From contig NZ_JASLAW010000206.1 in NCBI RefSeq assembly GCF_030147005.1, positions 1 to 26,754 on the forward strand: a stretch of DNA of 26,754 nt, written 5' to 3'. Source of the DNA: Pseudomonas sp. (GTDB taxonomy: Bacteria > Pseudomonadota > Gammaproteobacteria > Pseudomonadales > Pseudomonadaceae). Below are positions 1 to 7,488 of the stretch, piece by piece (position 1 is the first letter of the stretch; every line of letters starts with the position of its first letter). Below the pieces are notes generated by a model that worked only from the letters and a program-made list of their open reading frames with translations, searched no databases and was not told where the DNA came from. Both the position numbers and the translations under genes were made by a program.

Positions 1-412
1 CCTGTGGCCTGTGGCTTGTGACCTGTGACTTGCGACCTGTGGCCTGTGACCTGCGACCTGTGACTTGCGACCTGTGGCCTGTGGCTTGTGACCTGTGACT
101 TGCGACCTGTGGCCTGTGACCTGCGACCTGTGACTTGCGACCTGTGGCCTGTGGCCTGTGGCTTGCGACCTGTGACCTGTGACCTGTGACCGGTGGCTTG
201 CGACCTGTGACCTGTGGCTTGTGACCTGCGACCTGTGACTTGCGACCTGTGGCCTGTGGCTTGCGACCTGTGGCCTGTGACCTGTGGCTTTTGACCTATG
301 ACCCTGTGACCCTGTGACTGTGACTGTGACCGTGACCGTGACCGTGACCCTGTGACCGTGACCCTGTGACACTGTGACTGTGACCGTGACCGTGACCGTG
401 ACCCTGTGACCT
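1..412. repeat. Degenerate short tandem repeat array (heptamer, then hexamer/octamer)
   Basis: About 300 bases are built from 7-base units of the form C[C/T]TG[T/C]G[A/G] (CCTGTGG, CCTGTGA, CTTGTGA, CTTGCGA, CCTGCGA). Bases 1-70 (ten units) are repeated exactly at 71-140, so there is a higher-order 70-bp repeat. From about 297 the array shifts to CCGTGA/CTGTGA hexamers mixed with CCCTGTGA octamers. It runs off the left edge of the window, so its full length is unknown. The plus strand is full of TGA stops. No function is claimed; it is not a CRISPR array because there are no spacers. Confidence 0.95.
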
Positions 413-503
413 GTGGCGAGGGAGCTTGCTCCCGCTGGATTGCGTAGCAGTCCCGTTTTATGGGGCCGCTTCGCGACCCAGCGGGAGCAAGCTCCCTCGC
501 CAC
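413..503. repeat. REPIN (paired REP palindromes)
   Basis: A perfect 26-bp inverted repeat (413-438 and 478-503), beginning GTGGCGAGGGAGCTTGCTCC, flanks a 39-bp core. Each arm also contains its own small palindrome (GGGAGCTTGCTCCC). This is the REP-doublet layout typical of P. fluorescens-group genomes. It directly abuts the tandem array. The same arm sequence recurs at 20131 and, with changes, at 24558. Confidence 0.9.
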
Positions 504-574
504 GGTACAGCGCTGCTTTCTAACCGACTGGCACAGTCCCCCTCCACCTTTGAGCTCGCTCGTCTGCAAGGACA

Positions 575-621
575 TTGACAACCCGGGGAATCCCTAACAC
601 TATTTCGGCATAGTCATACGA
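575..621 (+). promoter_or_regulatory. Putative sigma-70 promoter and GntR-type operator for the uronate operon
   Basis: A perfect -35 hexamer TTGACA lies at 575-580. A weak -10 (CACTAT, 598-603) follows at 17-bp spacing. The sequence TAGTCATACGA at 611-621 fits the FadR-subfamily GntR operator pattern TnGTnnnACnA and would cover the transcription start, as expected for a repressor site. No GntR gene lies within the window. The assignment rests on pattern matching only. The remaining sequence between the REPIN and the gene shows nothing else. Confidence 0.45.
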
Positions 622-649
622 CAACCTACAACAAAAAATTGGAATGCTC

Positions 650-1465
650 ATGACCACCACGACCGCCGTTCCCTTCAACCGTATCCTGCTAACCGGCGCC
701 GCCGGCGGCCTGGGTAAAGTCCTGCGCGAACGCATGCGCCCTTACGCCAAGGTACTGCGCCTGTCAGACATCGCCGACATGGCCCCCGCCGCCGCCCACG
801 AAGAAGTGCAAACCTGCGATCTTTCCGACAAACAGGCCGTGCACCATCTGGTGGAAGGCGTTGATGCGATCCTGCATTTTGGCGGCGTGTCGGTGGAGCG
901 CTCCTTTGAAGAAGTGCTCGGCGCGAATATCAGTGGCATCTTCCACATCTACGAAGCCGCGCGCCGTCATGGGGTAAAACGCGTGATCTTCGCCAGCTCC
1001 AACCATGTGATCGGCTTCTACAAACAAGGCGAAAAAATCGACGCCCACTCACCGCGCCGCCCGGACAGCTACTACGGCCTGTCCAAGTCCTACGGCGAAG
1101 ACATGGCGAGTTTCTACTTCGACCGCTACGGTATCGAGACCGTCAGCATTCGCATCGGCTCTTCGTTCCCGCAACCGCAGAACCGCCGGATGATGCATAC
1201 CTGGCTGAGCTTCGACGACCTGACCCAACTGCTCGAACGCGCGCTGTACACGCCGAACGTCGGCCATACCGTGGTCTACGGCATGTCGGACAACCTCGAC
1301 ACCTGGTGGGACAACCGCTACGCCGCGCACCTGGGCTTTGCGCCCAAGGACAGCTCCGAAGTGTTCCGCGCCCAGGTCGAGGCGCAGCCGCCGGTGGCTG
1401 ATAATGACCCAGCCAAAATCTATCAAGGCGGCGCGTTCTGCGCGGCGGGACCGTTCGGTGACTGA
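650..1465 (+). CDS. udh: Uronate dehydrogenase (NAD+)
   Basis: Oxidises D-galacturonate or D-glucuronate to the corresponding aldarolactone with NAD+, the first step of the oxidative uronate pathway in the cytoplasm. The 271-residue protein is a short extended SDR. It has a Rossmann nucleotide-binding motif TGAAGGLG (residues 15-22) and a catalytic YGLSK (Tyr142, Lys146), with the FASSNH and SIRIGSSFPQPQNRRM stretches I recognise from Pseudomonas Udh. Length matches the family (about 265-275). I chose the ATG at 650 because GGA (641-643) sits 6 nt upstream; an in-frame ATG at 644 would add two residues but leave no room for a ribosome site. It heads an operon with a lactonase and a TRAP transporter, which supports the function. 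Confidence 0.93.
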   Translation: MTTTTAVPFNRILLTGAAGGLGKVLRERMRPYAKVLRLSDIADMAPAAAHEEVQTCDLSDKQAVHHLVEGVDAILHFGGVSVERSFEEVLGANISGIFHIYEAARRHGVKRVIFASSNHVIGFYKQGEKIDAHSPRRPDSYYGLSKSYGEDMASFYFDRYGIETVSIRIGSSFPQPQNRRMMHTWLSFDDLTQLLERALYTPNVGHTVVYGMSDNLDTWWDNRYAAHLGFAPKDSSEVFRAQVEAQPPVADNDPAKIYQGGAFCAAGPFGD

Positions 1466-1495
1466 GTTCACAGCAACCCAAGGGAATGAGTGGCC

Positions 1496-2371
1496 ATGAG
1501 TGCAGAATTGATTGTCGACGCCCGCAACGCCGTGGGCGAATGCCCGGTGTGGGTGCCCGAGGAAAACGCCCTGTACTGGGTGGATATCCCCAACGGTTGC
1601 CTGCAGCGTTGGGACGCGGCCACCGGCCAAGTCGCAACGTGGCAGGCCCCGCAGATGCTCGCCTGTATAGCTCGCACGGACAAAGGCGATTGGGTCGCCG
1701 GCATGGAGTCCGGTTTTTTCCAACTGGCCCCGCACAACGATGGCAGCCTCCACGCCACGCCTCTGGCCAGCGTCGAGCACGCGCGCGCAGACATGCGCCT
1801 TAACGACGGCCGCTGTGACCGCCAGGGCCGCTTCTGGGCCGGCAGCATGGTGCTGGACATGAGCTTGAACGCCGCCGAGGGCGTCCTTTATCGCTACGCC
1901 TCTGGCGCTGCGCCCCATGCACAGTTGGGCGGTTTCATCACCCTCAACGGCCTGGCGTTCAGTCCCGATGGCCGCACGATGTACGCCTCGGATTCACACC
2001 CGTTGGTGCAGCAGATCTGGGCCTTCGACTACGACGTCGACACCGGCACGCCGTCCAACCGCCGCGTGTTCGTCGACATGCACCAACACCTCGGGCGGCC
2101 CGACGGCGCAGCGGTAGACGCGGACGGCTGCTACTGGATCTGCGCCAACGATGCCGGCTTGATCCATCGCTTCACCCCGGACGGCCGCCTCGATCAGTCG
2201 CACCACGTACCGGTCAAAAAACCCACCATGTGCGCCTTCGGCGGCAGTCGGCTGGACACCCTGTATGTCACCTCGATCCGTGACGATGCGAGCGAACAGT
2301 CACTGTCCGGCGGCGTGTTCGCCCTCACCCCCGGCGTCCAGGGACTGCCCGAACCCCGCTTCACCCTCTAG
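1496..2371 (+). CDS. SMP-30/gluconolactonase-family lactonase (probable aldarolactonase)
   Basis: Probably hydrolyses the galactaro- or glucarolactone released by Udh to the open aldarate. The 291-residue protein is a six-bladed beta-propeller of the SMP-30/regucalcin family. Expected metal ligands are present: Glu15 in GECPVW, Asn151 in TLNGLAFSPDG and Asp203 in RPDGAAVD, with the substrate-contacting Arg101/Asn103 in RLNDGRCD. A GTG at 1490 is in frame, but AGGGAA (1481-1486) is better spaced from the ATG at 1496. It lies 30 bp after udh and before the TRAP genes. Substrate is inferred from this context; sequence alone would also allow a gluconolactonase. Confidence 0.88.
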   Translation: MSAELIVDARNAVGECPVWVPEENALYWVDIPNGCLQRWDAATGQVATWQAPQMLACIARTDKGDWVAGMESGFFQLAPHNDGSLHATPLASVEHARADMRLNDGRCDRQGRFWAGSMVLDMSLNAAEGVLYRYASGAAPHAQLGGFITLNGLAFSPDGRTMYASDSHPLVQQIWAFDYDVDTGTPSNRRVFVDMHQHLGRPDGAAVDADGCYWICANDAGLIHRFTPDGRLDQSHHVPVKKPTMCAFGGSRLDTLYVTSIRDDASEQSLSGGVFALTPGVQGLPEPRFTL

Positions 2372-2422
2372 CTGCATCGCTGTGCCTTGAATACAACAAT
2401 AACAAGACAGGAATGACCGCCC

Positions 2423-3385
2423 ATGGACTTCAAACGCACCTTGCTCGCCGCCACACTCGTCGCCCTCAGCGGCGCCGCCCAGGCACTGGAAATCAAATTC
2501 GCCGACGTCCACCCCGCCGGCTACCCCACCGTTGTCGCCGAAGAAAACATGGGCAAGGCCCTGACCAAGGAAAGTAACGGCGAACTGACCTTCAAGTACT
2601 TCCCCGGCGGCGTGCTGGGCTCGGAAAAGGAAGTGGTCGAACAGGCCCAGGTCGGCGCCGTGCAGATGACCCGCGTCAGCCTCGGCATCGTCGGCCCGGT
2701 GGTGCCGGACGTCAACGTGTTCAACTTGCCCTTCGTGTTCCGTGATCAGGCGCACATGCGCAAAGTCATCGACGGCGAGATTGGTGACGAAATCCTCGCC
2801 AAGATCACTAATTCGCAGTTCGGCCTGGTCGCCCTGGCCTGGATGGACGGCGGCACGCGCAACCTCTACACCAAGAAACCGGTGCGCAAAATCGAAGACC
2901 TCAAGGGCATGAAAATTCGCGTCCAGGGCAACCCGCTGTTCATCGATGCCTTCAATGCGATGGGCGCCAACGGCATCGCCATGGACACTGGCGAGATTTT
3001 CAGCGCATTGCAGACCGGCGTGATCGACGGCGCGGAAAACAACCCGCCGACGCTGCTCGAGCACAACCATTTCCAGAACGCCAAGTACTACACCCTCACC
3101 GAGCATTTGATCCTGCCCGAGCCCATCGTGATGTCGAAGATAACCTGGGACAAGCTCACCCCCGCGCAGCAGGACATGGTCAAGAAAGCCGCCAAGGCCG
3201 CCCAGGCTGACGAGCGTGTGTTGTGGGACGCCAAGTCCGCCAGCAGTGAAGAAAAACTCAAGAAGGCCGGGGTGGAATTCATCACGGTCGACAAAAAACC
3301 CTTCTATGACGCCACCGCGGAGGTTCGCGCCAAGTACGGCGCGAAGTACGCCGACATCATCAAGCGTATCGACGCCGTTCAATAA
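2423..3385 (+). CDS. TRAP transporter periplasmic solute-binding protein (DctP family), probably uronate-binding
   Basis: Binds the substrate in the periplasm and delivers it to the DctQM membrane permease. The 320-residue precursor has a clear signal peptide: Lys/Arg at residues 4-5, a hydrophobic core LLAATLVALSGA, and AQA cleavage near residue 21. DctP hallmarks follow, including LKGMKIRVQGNP with Arg166, the residue that pairs with the substrate carboxylate in this family, and DGAENNPPT near 202-210. It is followed by small and large permease genes. Uronate specificity is inferred from the adjacent udh and lactonase genes. The gap to the preceding gene is 51 bp, so one transcript is likely. 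Confidence 0.92.
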   Translation: MDFKRTLLAATLVALSGAAQALEIKFADVHPAGYPTVVAEENMGKALTKESNGELTFKYFPGGVLGSEKEVVEQAQVGAVQMTRVSLGIVGPVVPDVNVFNLPFVFRDQAHMRKVIDGEIGDEILAKITNSQFGLVALAWMDGGTRNLYTKKPVRKIEDLKGMKIRVQGNPLFIDAFNAMGANGIAMDTGEIFSALQTGVIDGAENNPPTLLEHNHFQNAKYYTLTEHLILPEPIVMSKITWDKLTPAQQDMVKKAAKAAQADERVLWDAKSASSEEKLKKAGVEFITVDKKPFYDATAEVRAKYGAKYADIIKRIDAVQ

Positions 3386-3459
3386 CGCCCTCCTCCCTGA
3401 CAAGGCCCGGCGCGGTCCGTTGCTCCAGCAGCGAGCCGCGCCCGGTTACGGTGAACGCC

Positions 3460-3987
3460 ATGAAGAATCTACTGCTGCGCATCAATGACCGCATTTACAT
3501 GACCTGCATCTGGGTCGCCGGCCTCTCGGTGCTTGGGGTCGCACTGATCATTCCCTGGGGCATTTTCGCCCGCTACGTCCTCGGCACCGGCTCAAGCTGG
3601 CCGGAGCCCACCGCCATCCTGCTGATGCTGGTGTTCACCTTTATCGGTGCCGCCGCCAGCTACCGCGCCGGTGCGCATATGTCGGTCGCCATGGTCACCG
3701 ACCGCTTGCCTGCCGCCCAACGCCGCGTCATCGGCATTGTTTCGCAGCTGCTGATGGGCGCCATCTGTTTGTTCATGACGATCTGGGGCGCCAAGTTGTG
3801 CCTGTCCACCTGGAACCAGTTCATGAGCGCCATCCCTACCCTGCGGGTAGGCATCACCTATATGCCGATCCCGATTGGCGGTTTGCTGACGTTGATATTC
3901 GTGGTGGAAAAACTGCTGCTGGGCGACCAGAGCAACCGGCGCGTGGTGCGCTTCGACCTGGTGGAAGAAAGCGAAGGGGCCGCCTGA
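3460..3987 (+). CDS. TRAP transporter small permease (DctQ family)
   Basis: Small membrane subunit of the TRAP transporter, needed with DctM for sodium-coupled uptake. The 175-residue protein has four predicted membrane segments (about residues 15-37, 46-65, 90-110 and 130-150). The first is followed by FARYVLGTGSSWPEP, matching the conserved FxRYxxxxxxxWxEE-like DctQ region. The ATG at 3460 is preferred, with GGTGA at 3450-3454 as a weak ribosome site; an in-frame GTG at 3451 is also possible and would add three residues. It lies 74 bp after the binding protein and one base before dctM. Confidence 0.9.
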   Translation: MKNLLLRINDRIYMTCIWVAGLSVLGVALIIPWGIFARYVLGTGSSWPEPTAILLMLVFTFIGAAASYRAGAHMSVAMVTDRLPAAQRRVIGIVSQLLMGAICLFMTIWGAKLCLSTWNQFMSAIPTLRVGITYMPIPIGGLLTLIFVVEKLLLGDQSNRRVVRFDLVEESEGAA

Positions 3988-3988
3988 T

Positions 3989-5269
3989 ATGGACGCATTG
4001 ATTCTGTTGGGCAGCTTTATCGCCTTGATCCTGATCGGCATGCCGGTGGCCTATGCCCTGGGCTTATCGGCGCTGATCGGCGCGTGGTGGATCGACATTC
4101 CGTTCCAGGCCCTGATGATTCAAGTGGCGGGTGGGGTGAACAAGTTTTCACTGATGGCGATTCCGTTCTTCGTGCTGGCCGGGGCGATCATGGCCGAGGG
4201 CGGCATGTCGCGGCGGTTGGTGGCGTTTGCCGGCGTGCTGGTGGGCTTCGTGCGCGGCGGTTTGTCCTTGGTCAACATCATGGCCTCGACCTTCTTCGGC
4301 GCGATCTCCGGCTCGTCGGTGGCCGATACCGCGTCGGTCGGTTCAGTGCTGATTCCGGAGATGGAACGCCGTGGCTATCCGCGGGAGTTTGCCACCGCGG
4401 TGACGGTCAGCGGCTCGGTGCAGGCGCTGCTGACACCGCCCAGCCATAACTCGGTGCTTTACTCCCTGGCGGCGGGCGGCACCGTGTCCATCGCCTCGCT
4501 GTTCATGGCCGGCGTCGTGCCAGGCTTGTTGATGAGCGCATGCCTGATGGTGCTGTGCCTGATCTTCGCGAAAAAGCGCGATTACCCCAAAGGCGAAGTC
4601 ATCCCCTTGAAGCAGGCGCTGAAAATCGCCGCCGATGCGCTCTGGGGCCTGATGGCCATGGTGATCATCCTCGGCGGCATTCTGTCGGGCATCTTCACCG
4701 CCACCGAGTCCGCCGCGATTGCGGTGCTGTGGGCGTTCTTCGTGACCATGTTCATCTACCGTGACTACAAATGGCGCGAGCTGCCCAAGCTGATGCACCG
4801 CACGGTGCGCACCATTTCCATCGTGATGATCCTGATCGCCTTCGCCGCCAGCTTCGGCTACATCATGACCCTGATGCAGATCCCGGCGAAGATCACCACG
4901 CTGTTTCTGACCCTGTCGGACAACCGCTACGTGATCCTGATGTGCATCAACGCGATGCTGCTGTTGCTCGGCACGGTGATGGACATGGCGCCGCTGATCC
5001 TGATCCTCACGCCGATCCTGTTGCCGGTGGTCCTCGGCATCGGCGTCGACCCGGTGCATTTCGGCATGATCATGCTGGTGAACCTGGGGATCGGCCTGAT
5101 CACCCCGCCGGTGGGCGCGGTGCTGTTCGTGGGTGCGGCGGTGGGCAAGGTCAGTATCGAGAAGACCGTGAAGGCGCTGCTGCCGTTCTATGCGGTGCTG
5201 TTTCTGGTATTGATGGCCGTGACCTACATTCCGGCGCTGTCGCTGTGGTTGCCGAGCGTGGTCCTGTAA
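3989..5269 (+). CDS. TRAP transporter large permease (DctM family)
   Basis: Main translocation subunit of the TRAP transporter. The 426-residue protein is strongly hydrophobic, with about 11-12 membrane segments. It has the conserved DctM features SGSSVADTASVGSVLIPEM and TPPSHNSVLYSLAAGG in the first half, and MDMAPLILILTPILLP with NLGIGLITPPVGAVLFVGAAV in the second. Length is normal for the family (about 425-430). It begins one base after the dctQ stop and ends just before a strong hairpin, so it is the last gene of the udh operon. Confidence 0.93.
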   Translation: MDALILLGSFIALILIGMPVAYALGLSALIGAWWIDIPFQALMIQVAGGVNKFSLMAIPFFVLAGAIMAEGGMSRRLVAFAGVLVGFVRGGLSLVNIMASTFFGAISGSSVADTASVGSVLIPEMERRGYPREFATAVTVSGSVQALLTPPSHNSVLYSLAAGGTVSIASLFMAGVVPGLLMSACLMVLCLIFAKKRDYPKGEVIPLKQALKIAADALWGLMAMVIILGGILSGIFTATESAAIAVLWAFFVTMFIYRDYKWRELPKLMHRTVRTISIVMILIAFAASFGYIMTLMQIPAKITTLFLTLSDNRYVILMCINAMLLLLGTVMDMAPLILILTPILLPVVLGIGVDPVHFGMIMLVNLGIGLITPPVGAVLFVGAAVGKVSIEKTVKALLPFYAVLFLVLMAVTYIPALSLWLPSVVL

Positions 5270-5294
5270 ACCCAGGCTTCCAGACAGCCGATCC

Positions 5295-5321
5295 ACTGTG
5301 GGAGCCAGCTCCCACAGTTTT
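5295..5321 (+). terminator. Rho-independent terminator of the uronate operon
   Basis: A perfect 10-bp stem (ACTGTGGGAG at 5295-5304 with CTCCCACAGT at 5309-5318) encloses a 4-base CCAG loop and runs into a short T tract (5318-5321). It lies 25 bp after the dctM stop. The arms resemble half a REP element, so the terminator may derive from one. The T tract is short, which limits confidence in termination strength. Confidence 0.7.
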
Positions 5322-5363
5322 GAATCCTGAGTGTCTGTTTCACTTCACAGGGGCAGGTCAACC

Positions 5364-6233
5364 GTGTCTTTGAACCTCATCGAGCTTACGGATCAACTCA
5401 CTCATCTGGTGCTCGCCCCGTCCATCGGCGGCAGCATCCTCAACTGGAGCGTAGGCGCCACCGGCCAACCCTTGCTGCGACATAGCGACCAGCACGCAAT
5501 CAACACCGGGCTGCCCGGCAAGCTGAGCTGTTATCCATTGGCGCCGTGGTCCAATCGAATTGCCGCAGGCGGCTTCGACAACCCCGATGGCTGGCTGGCC
5601 CTGGCCCCCAACAGCCTCACCGACCCGCTGCCGATTCATGGCTCGGCCTGGCAACAGGCGTGGCAGGTCGTGAGCCAGTCGGCGCATGAGGTGGTGCTGG
5701 AGATGCTGTGCGACACGCCGTTCGCCTACCGGGCCGAACAACGGTTTCGCTTGCGCGACGGTGTGCTGACGGTTGAATTGCGCGTGACTCATCTGGCCGA
5801 AAACGCGGCGTGGCATGGGCTGGGGCTGCACCCGTATTTGCCACGGCGTGCGGGTACACGATTGCAGGCCCAGGCTGCGCAAGTATGGTTGAGCGATGCG
5901 GCCAAGCTGCCGACGCAATTGGCGGCGGTACCGCAGGATTGGGATTTCAGGCAACCCAAAACGCTACCCGAAGGGCTGGTGGACAATGGATTCCGTGGGT
6001 GGGATGGGTACTGCCTGATCGAACAACCGGAGCTTGGCTACACCCTCGAATGCCAGGCCAGCGGTGCCGATTACTTCCTGCTGTACTGCCCGCCAGGGTT
6101 GGAATTTTTCTGCATCGAGCCGGTCAGCCACCCGGTGAATGCCCATCACTTGCCGGGAAGGCCTGGCCTTAAGTTGTTGGAACAAGGGCAGTCCACACAC
6201 CTCAACTTCACCTTGCAATACCGCCCACTATAG
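5364..6233 (+). CDS. Aldose 1-epimerase family protein (mutarotase)
   Basis: Probably interconverts alpha and beta anomers of a sugar or uronic acid. The 289-residue protein has the galactose-mutarotase beta-sandwich signature: an early YPLAPWSNRIAAGGF loop, GLHPYLPR with a conserved His, and a C-terminal FCIEPVSHPVNAHHLPG carrying the expected Glu. Length fits the family. I chose the GTG at 5364 because a GGGGCAGG site (5350-5357) sits just upstream; a GTG at 5331 is in frame but lacks one. It follows the TRAP operon after a terminator on the same strand. Udh enzymes are reported to use the beta-pyranose form, so a role in supplying that anomer is plausible but inferred. Confidence 0.85.
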   Translation: MSLNLIELTDQLTHLVLAPSIGGSILNWSVGATGQPLLRHSDQHAINTGLPGKLSCYPLAPWSNRIAAGGFDNPDGWLALAPNSLTDPLPIHGSAWQQAWQVVSQSAHEVVLEMLCDTPFAYRAEQRFRLRDGVLTVELRVTHLAENAAWHGLGLHPYLPRRAGTRLQAQAAQVWLSDAAKLPTQLAAVPQDWDFRQPKTLPEGLVDNGFRGWDGYCLIEQPELGYTLECQASGADYFLLYCPPGLEFFCIEPVSHPVNAHHLPGRPGLKLLEQGQSTHLNFTLQYRPL

Positions 6234-6324
6234 GGGCGAGCTTGCTCGCGAAAAACCAGAGAACACCCGGGGAATCAGATTCCCGCGTTATCGTTGACGC
6301 CCCTCGCGAGCAAGCTCGCTCCTA
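6231..6324. repeat. REPIN overlapping the aldose-epimerase stop codon
   Basis: Arms TAGGGGCGAGCTTGCTCGCG (6231-6250) and its near-perfect complement (6304-6324) flank a core containing a second hairpin, GGGAATC-a-GATTCCC (6270-6284). The left arm includes the TAG stop of the preceding gene. The arm family (GAGCTTGCTCGCGA) differs from the GTGGCGAGGG type at 413, 20131 and 24558. It lies between two convergent genes and may help separate their transcripts. Confidence 0.85.
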
Positions 6325-6342
6325 CAGGGATAAACGCCGGCC

Positions 6343-7488
6343 TCAAGGTGGGGAGTTTTTCAGGCGGCCGGCGGTATCGATACTCACCACCACCGACAAC
6401 CCCGGTCGCAGCCGCTCACTCTCGGCCTGGTCCGGGTCCACCGTGATCCGCACCGGCACGCGCTGGGCGATCTTGACAAAGTTGCCGGTGGCGTTGTCCG
6501 CCTGCAACAGGCTGAACTCCGACCCGGTCGCCGGGGAAATATGCTGCACCGTGCCGTGAAACTTGCGGTGGTTCAGCGCATCCACGGTGAAGGTCACCGG
6601 CTGGCCGACCTGCACATTGTCCATCTGGGTTTCTTTCATATTGGCGATCACCCATAACTGCTTGGGCACCAGCGCCATCAACTGCGCGCCGGAGTTGACG
6701 TACGCCCCCAGGCGCACGCCAATCTGCCCCAGCTGGCCGTCCCGAGGCGCGGTGATGCGGGTGTTGGACAGATCAATTCGCGCCAACTCAACCGCCGCTT
6801 CCGCGCTGGCCACCGCCGCTTCCAGAGAGCCGCGATTGACGATCACCGTTTGCAGGTCCTGTCGGGCGATTTCCAGGCTGGCCTGGGCCTGGGCCACGGC
6901 GGCGACGGTCTGCGCATTGGCGGCACGGGTCACGTCCAGTTCACGCCTGGACACCGAGCCGTCGCTGATCAAGGCCTCATTGCGGCGCAAGTCAGCGGTG
7001 CTTTTGCGGGCCTGGGCCTGGCTGTCGACCAGCGCGGCCTGGCGCAACTTGATGGTCGCTTCGGCGCTGTTGCGTTGCTGCACCACATTGGCCAACGATG
7101 CTTTCTGCACCGCCAGTTGCGCCAAGGCCTGGTCCAGGCGCTGCTTGTAGATGCGGTCATCGAGGCGCACCAGCAGGTCGCCGGCTTTCACATACTGGAA
7201 GTCCTGCACCGGCACTTCGAATACATAGCCGCTGAGCTGCGGGCCGATAATCGTCACCTGCCCACGCACCAAGGCATTTTCTGTGGTTTCCACGGCACTG
7301 CTGAACGGCGGCAGTTGCCAGGCGTACAGCACAATCAGCACGCCGACGATGGCAACCGCGGCAAAGCCCAGGGACGAAAGGATGCGTACCCGCAATGAGC
7401 GCGGTTCGGTTACTGCGGCGCCCGGCGGCGTGGTGCCCTCGGGCGTGGAGGCGATGGCGTTGGTAGTGGTGGTCGTGGGTTCGGTCAT
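6343..7488 (-). CDS. HlyD/EmrA-family membrane fusion protein of a multidrug efflux pump
   Basis: Periplasmic adaptor that links an inner-membrane DHA2 transporter to an outer-membrane channel. The 381-residue protein has a cytoplasmic N-terminus rich in Thr and Pro, one membrane anchor (about residues 33-55), then a biotinyl-lipoyl-like half motif (ETTENALVRGQVTIIGPQLSG). A long alpha-helical hairpin rich in Ala/Gln/Arg follows (about 110-225), then the second lipoyl half with TRITAPRDGQLGQIGVRLG and a beta-barrel domain. Its ATG overlaps the stop of the upstream transporter by 4 bases (ATGA), so the two are translationally coupled. No outer-membrane factor gene is present in the window. Confidence 0.9.
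   Translation of the reverse strand: MTEPTTTTTNAIASTPEGTTPPGAAVTEPRSLRVRILSSLGFAAVAIVGVLIVLYAWQLPPFSSAVETTENALVRGQVTIIGPQLSGYVFEVPVQDFQYVKAGDLLVRLDDRIYKQRLDQALAQLAVQKASLANVVQQRNSAEATIKLRQAALVDSQAQARKSTADLRRNEALISDGSVSRRELDVTRAANAQTVAAVAQAQASLEIARQDLQTVIVNRGSLEAAVASAEAAVELARIDLSNTRITAPRDGQLGQIGVRLGAYVNSGAQLMALVPKQLWVIANMKETQMDNVQVGQPVTFTVDALNHRKFHGTVQHISPATGSEFSLLQADNATGNFVKIAQRVPVRITVDPDQAESERLRPGLSVVVSIDTAGRLKNSPP

Noticed and set aside
1..412. Short repeated units suggesting a CRISPR array
   Set aside because: Units are contiguous 6-8-mers with no unique spacers and no cas genes nearby.
1049..1918. Long minus-strand open frame opposite udh and the lactonase gene
   Set aside because: Antisense shadow of two well-supported genes in GC-rich DNA; no family resemblance and no ribosome site.
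2300..3403. Long minus-strand open frame opposite the TRAP binding protein
   Set aside because: The plus strand encodes a clear DctP protein with a signal peptide; the minus frame is a shadow.
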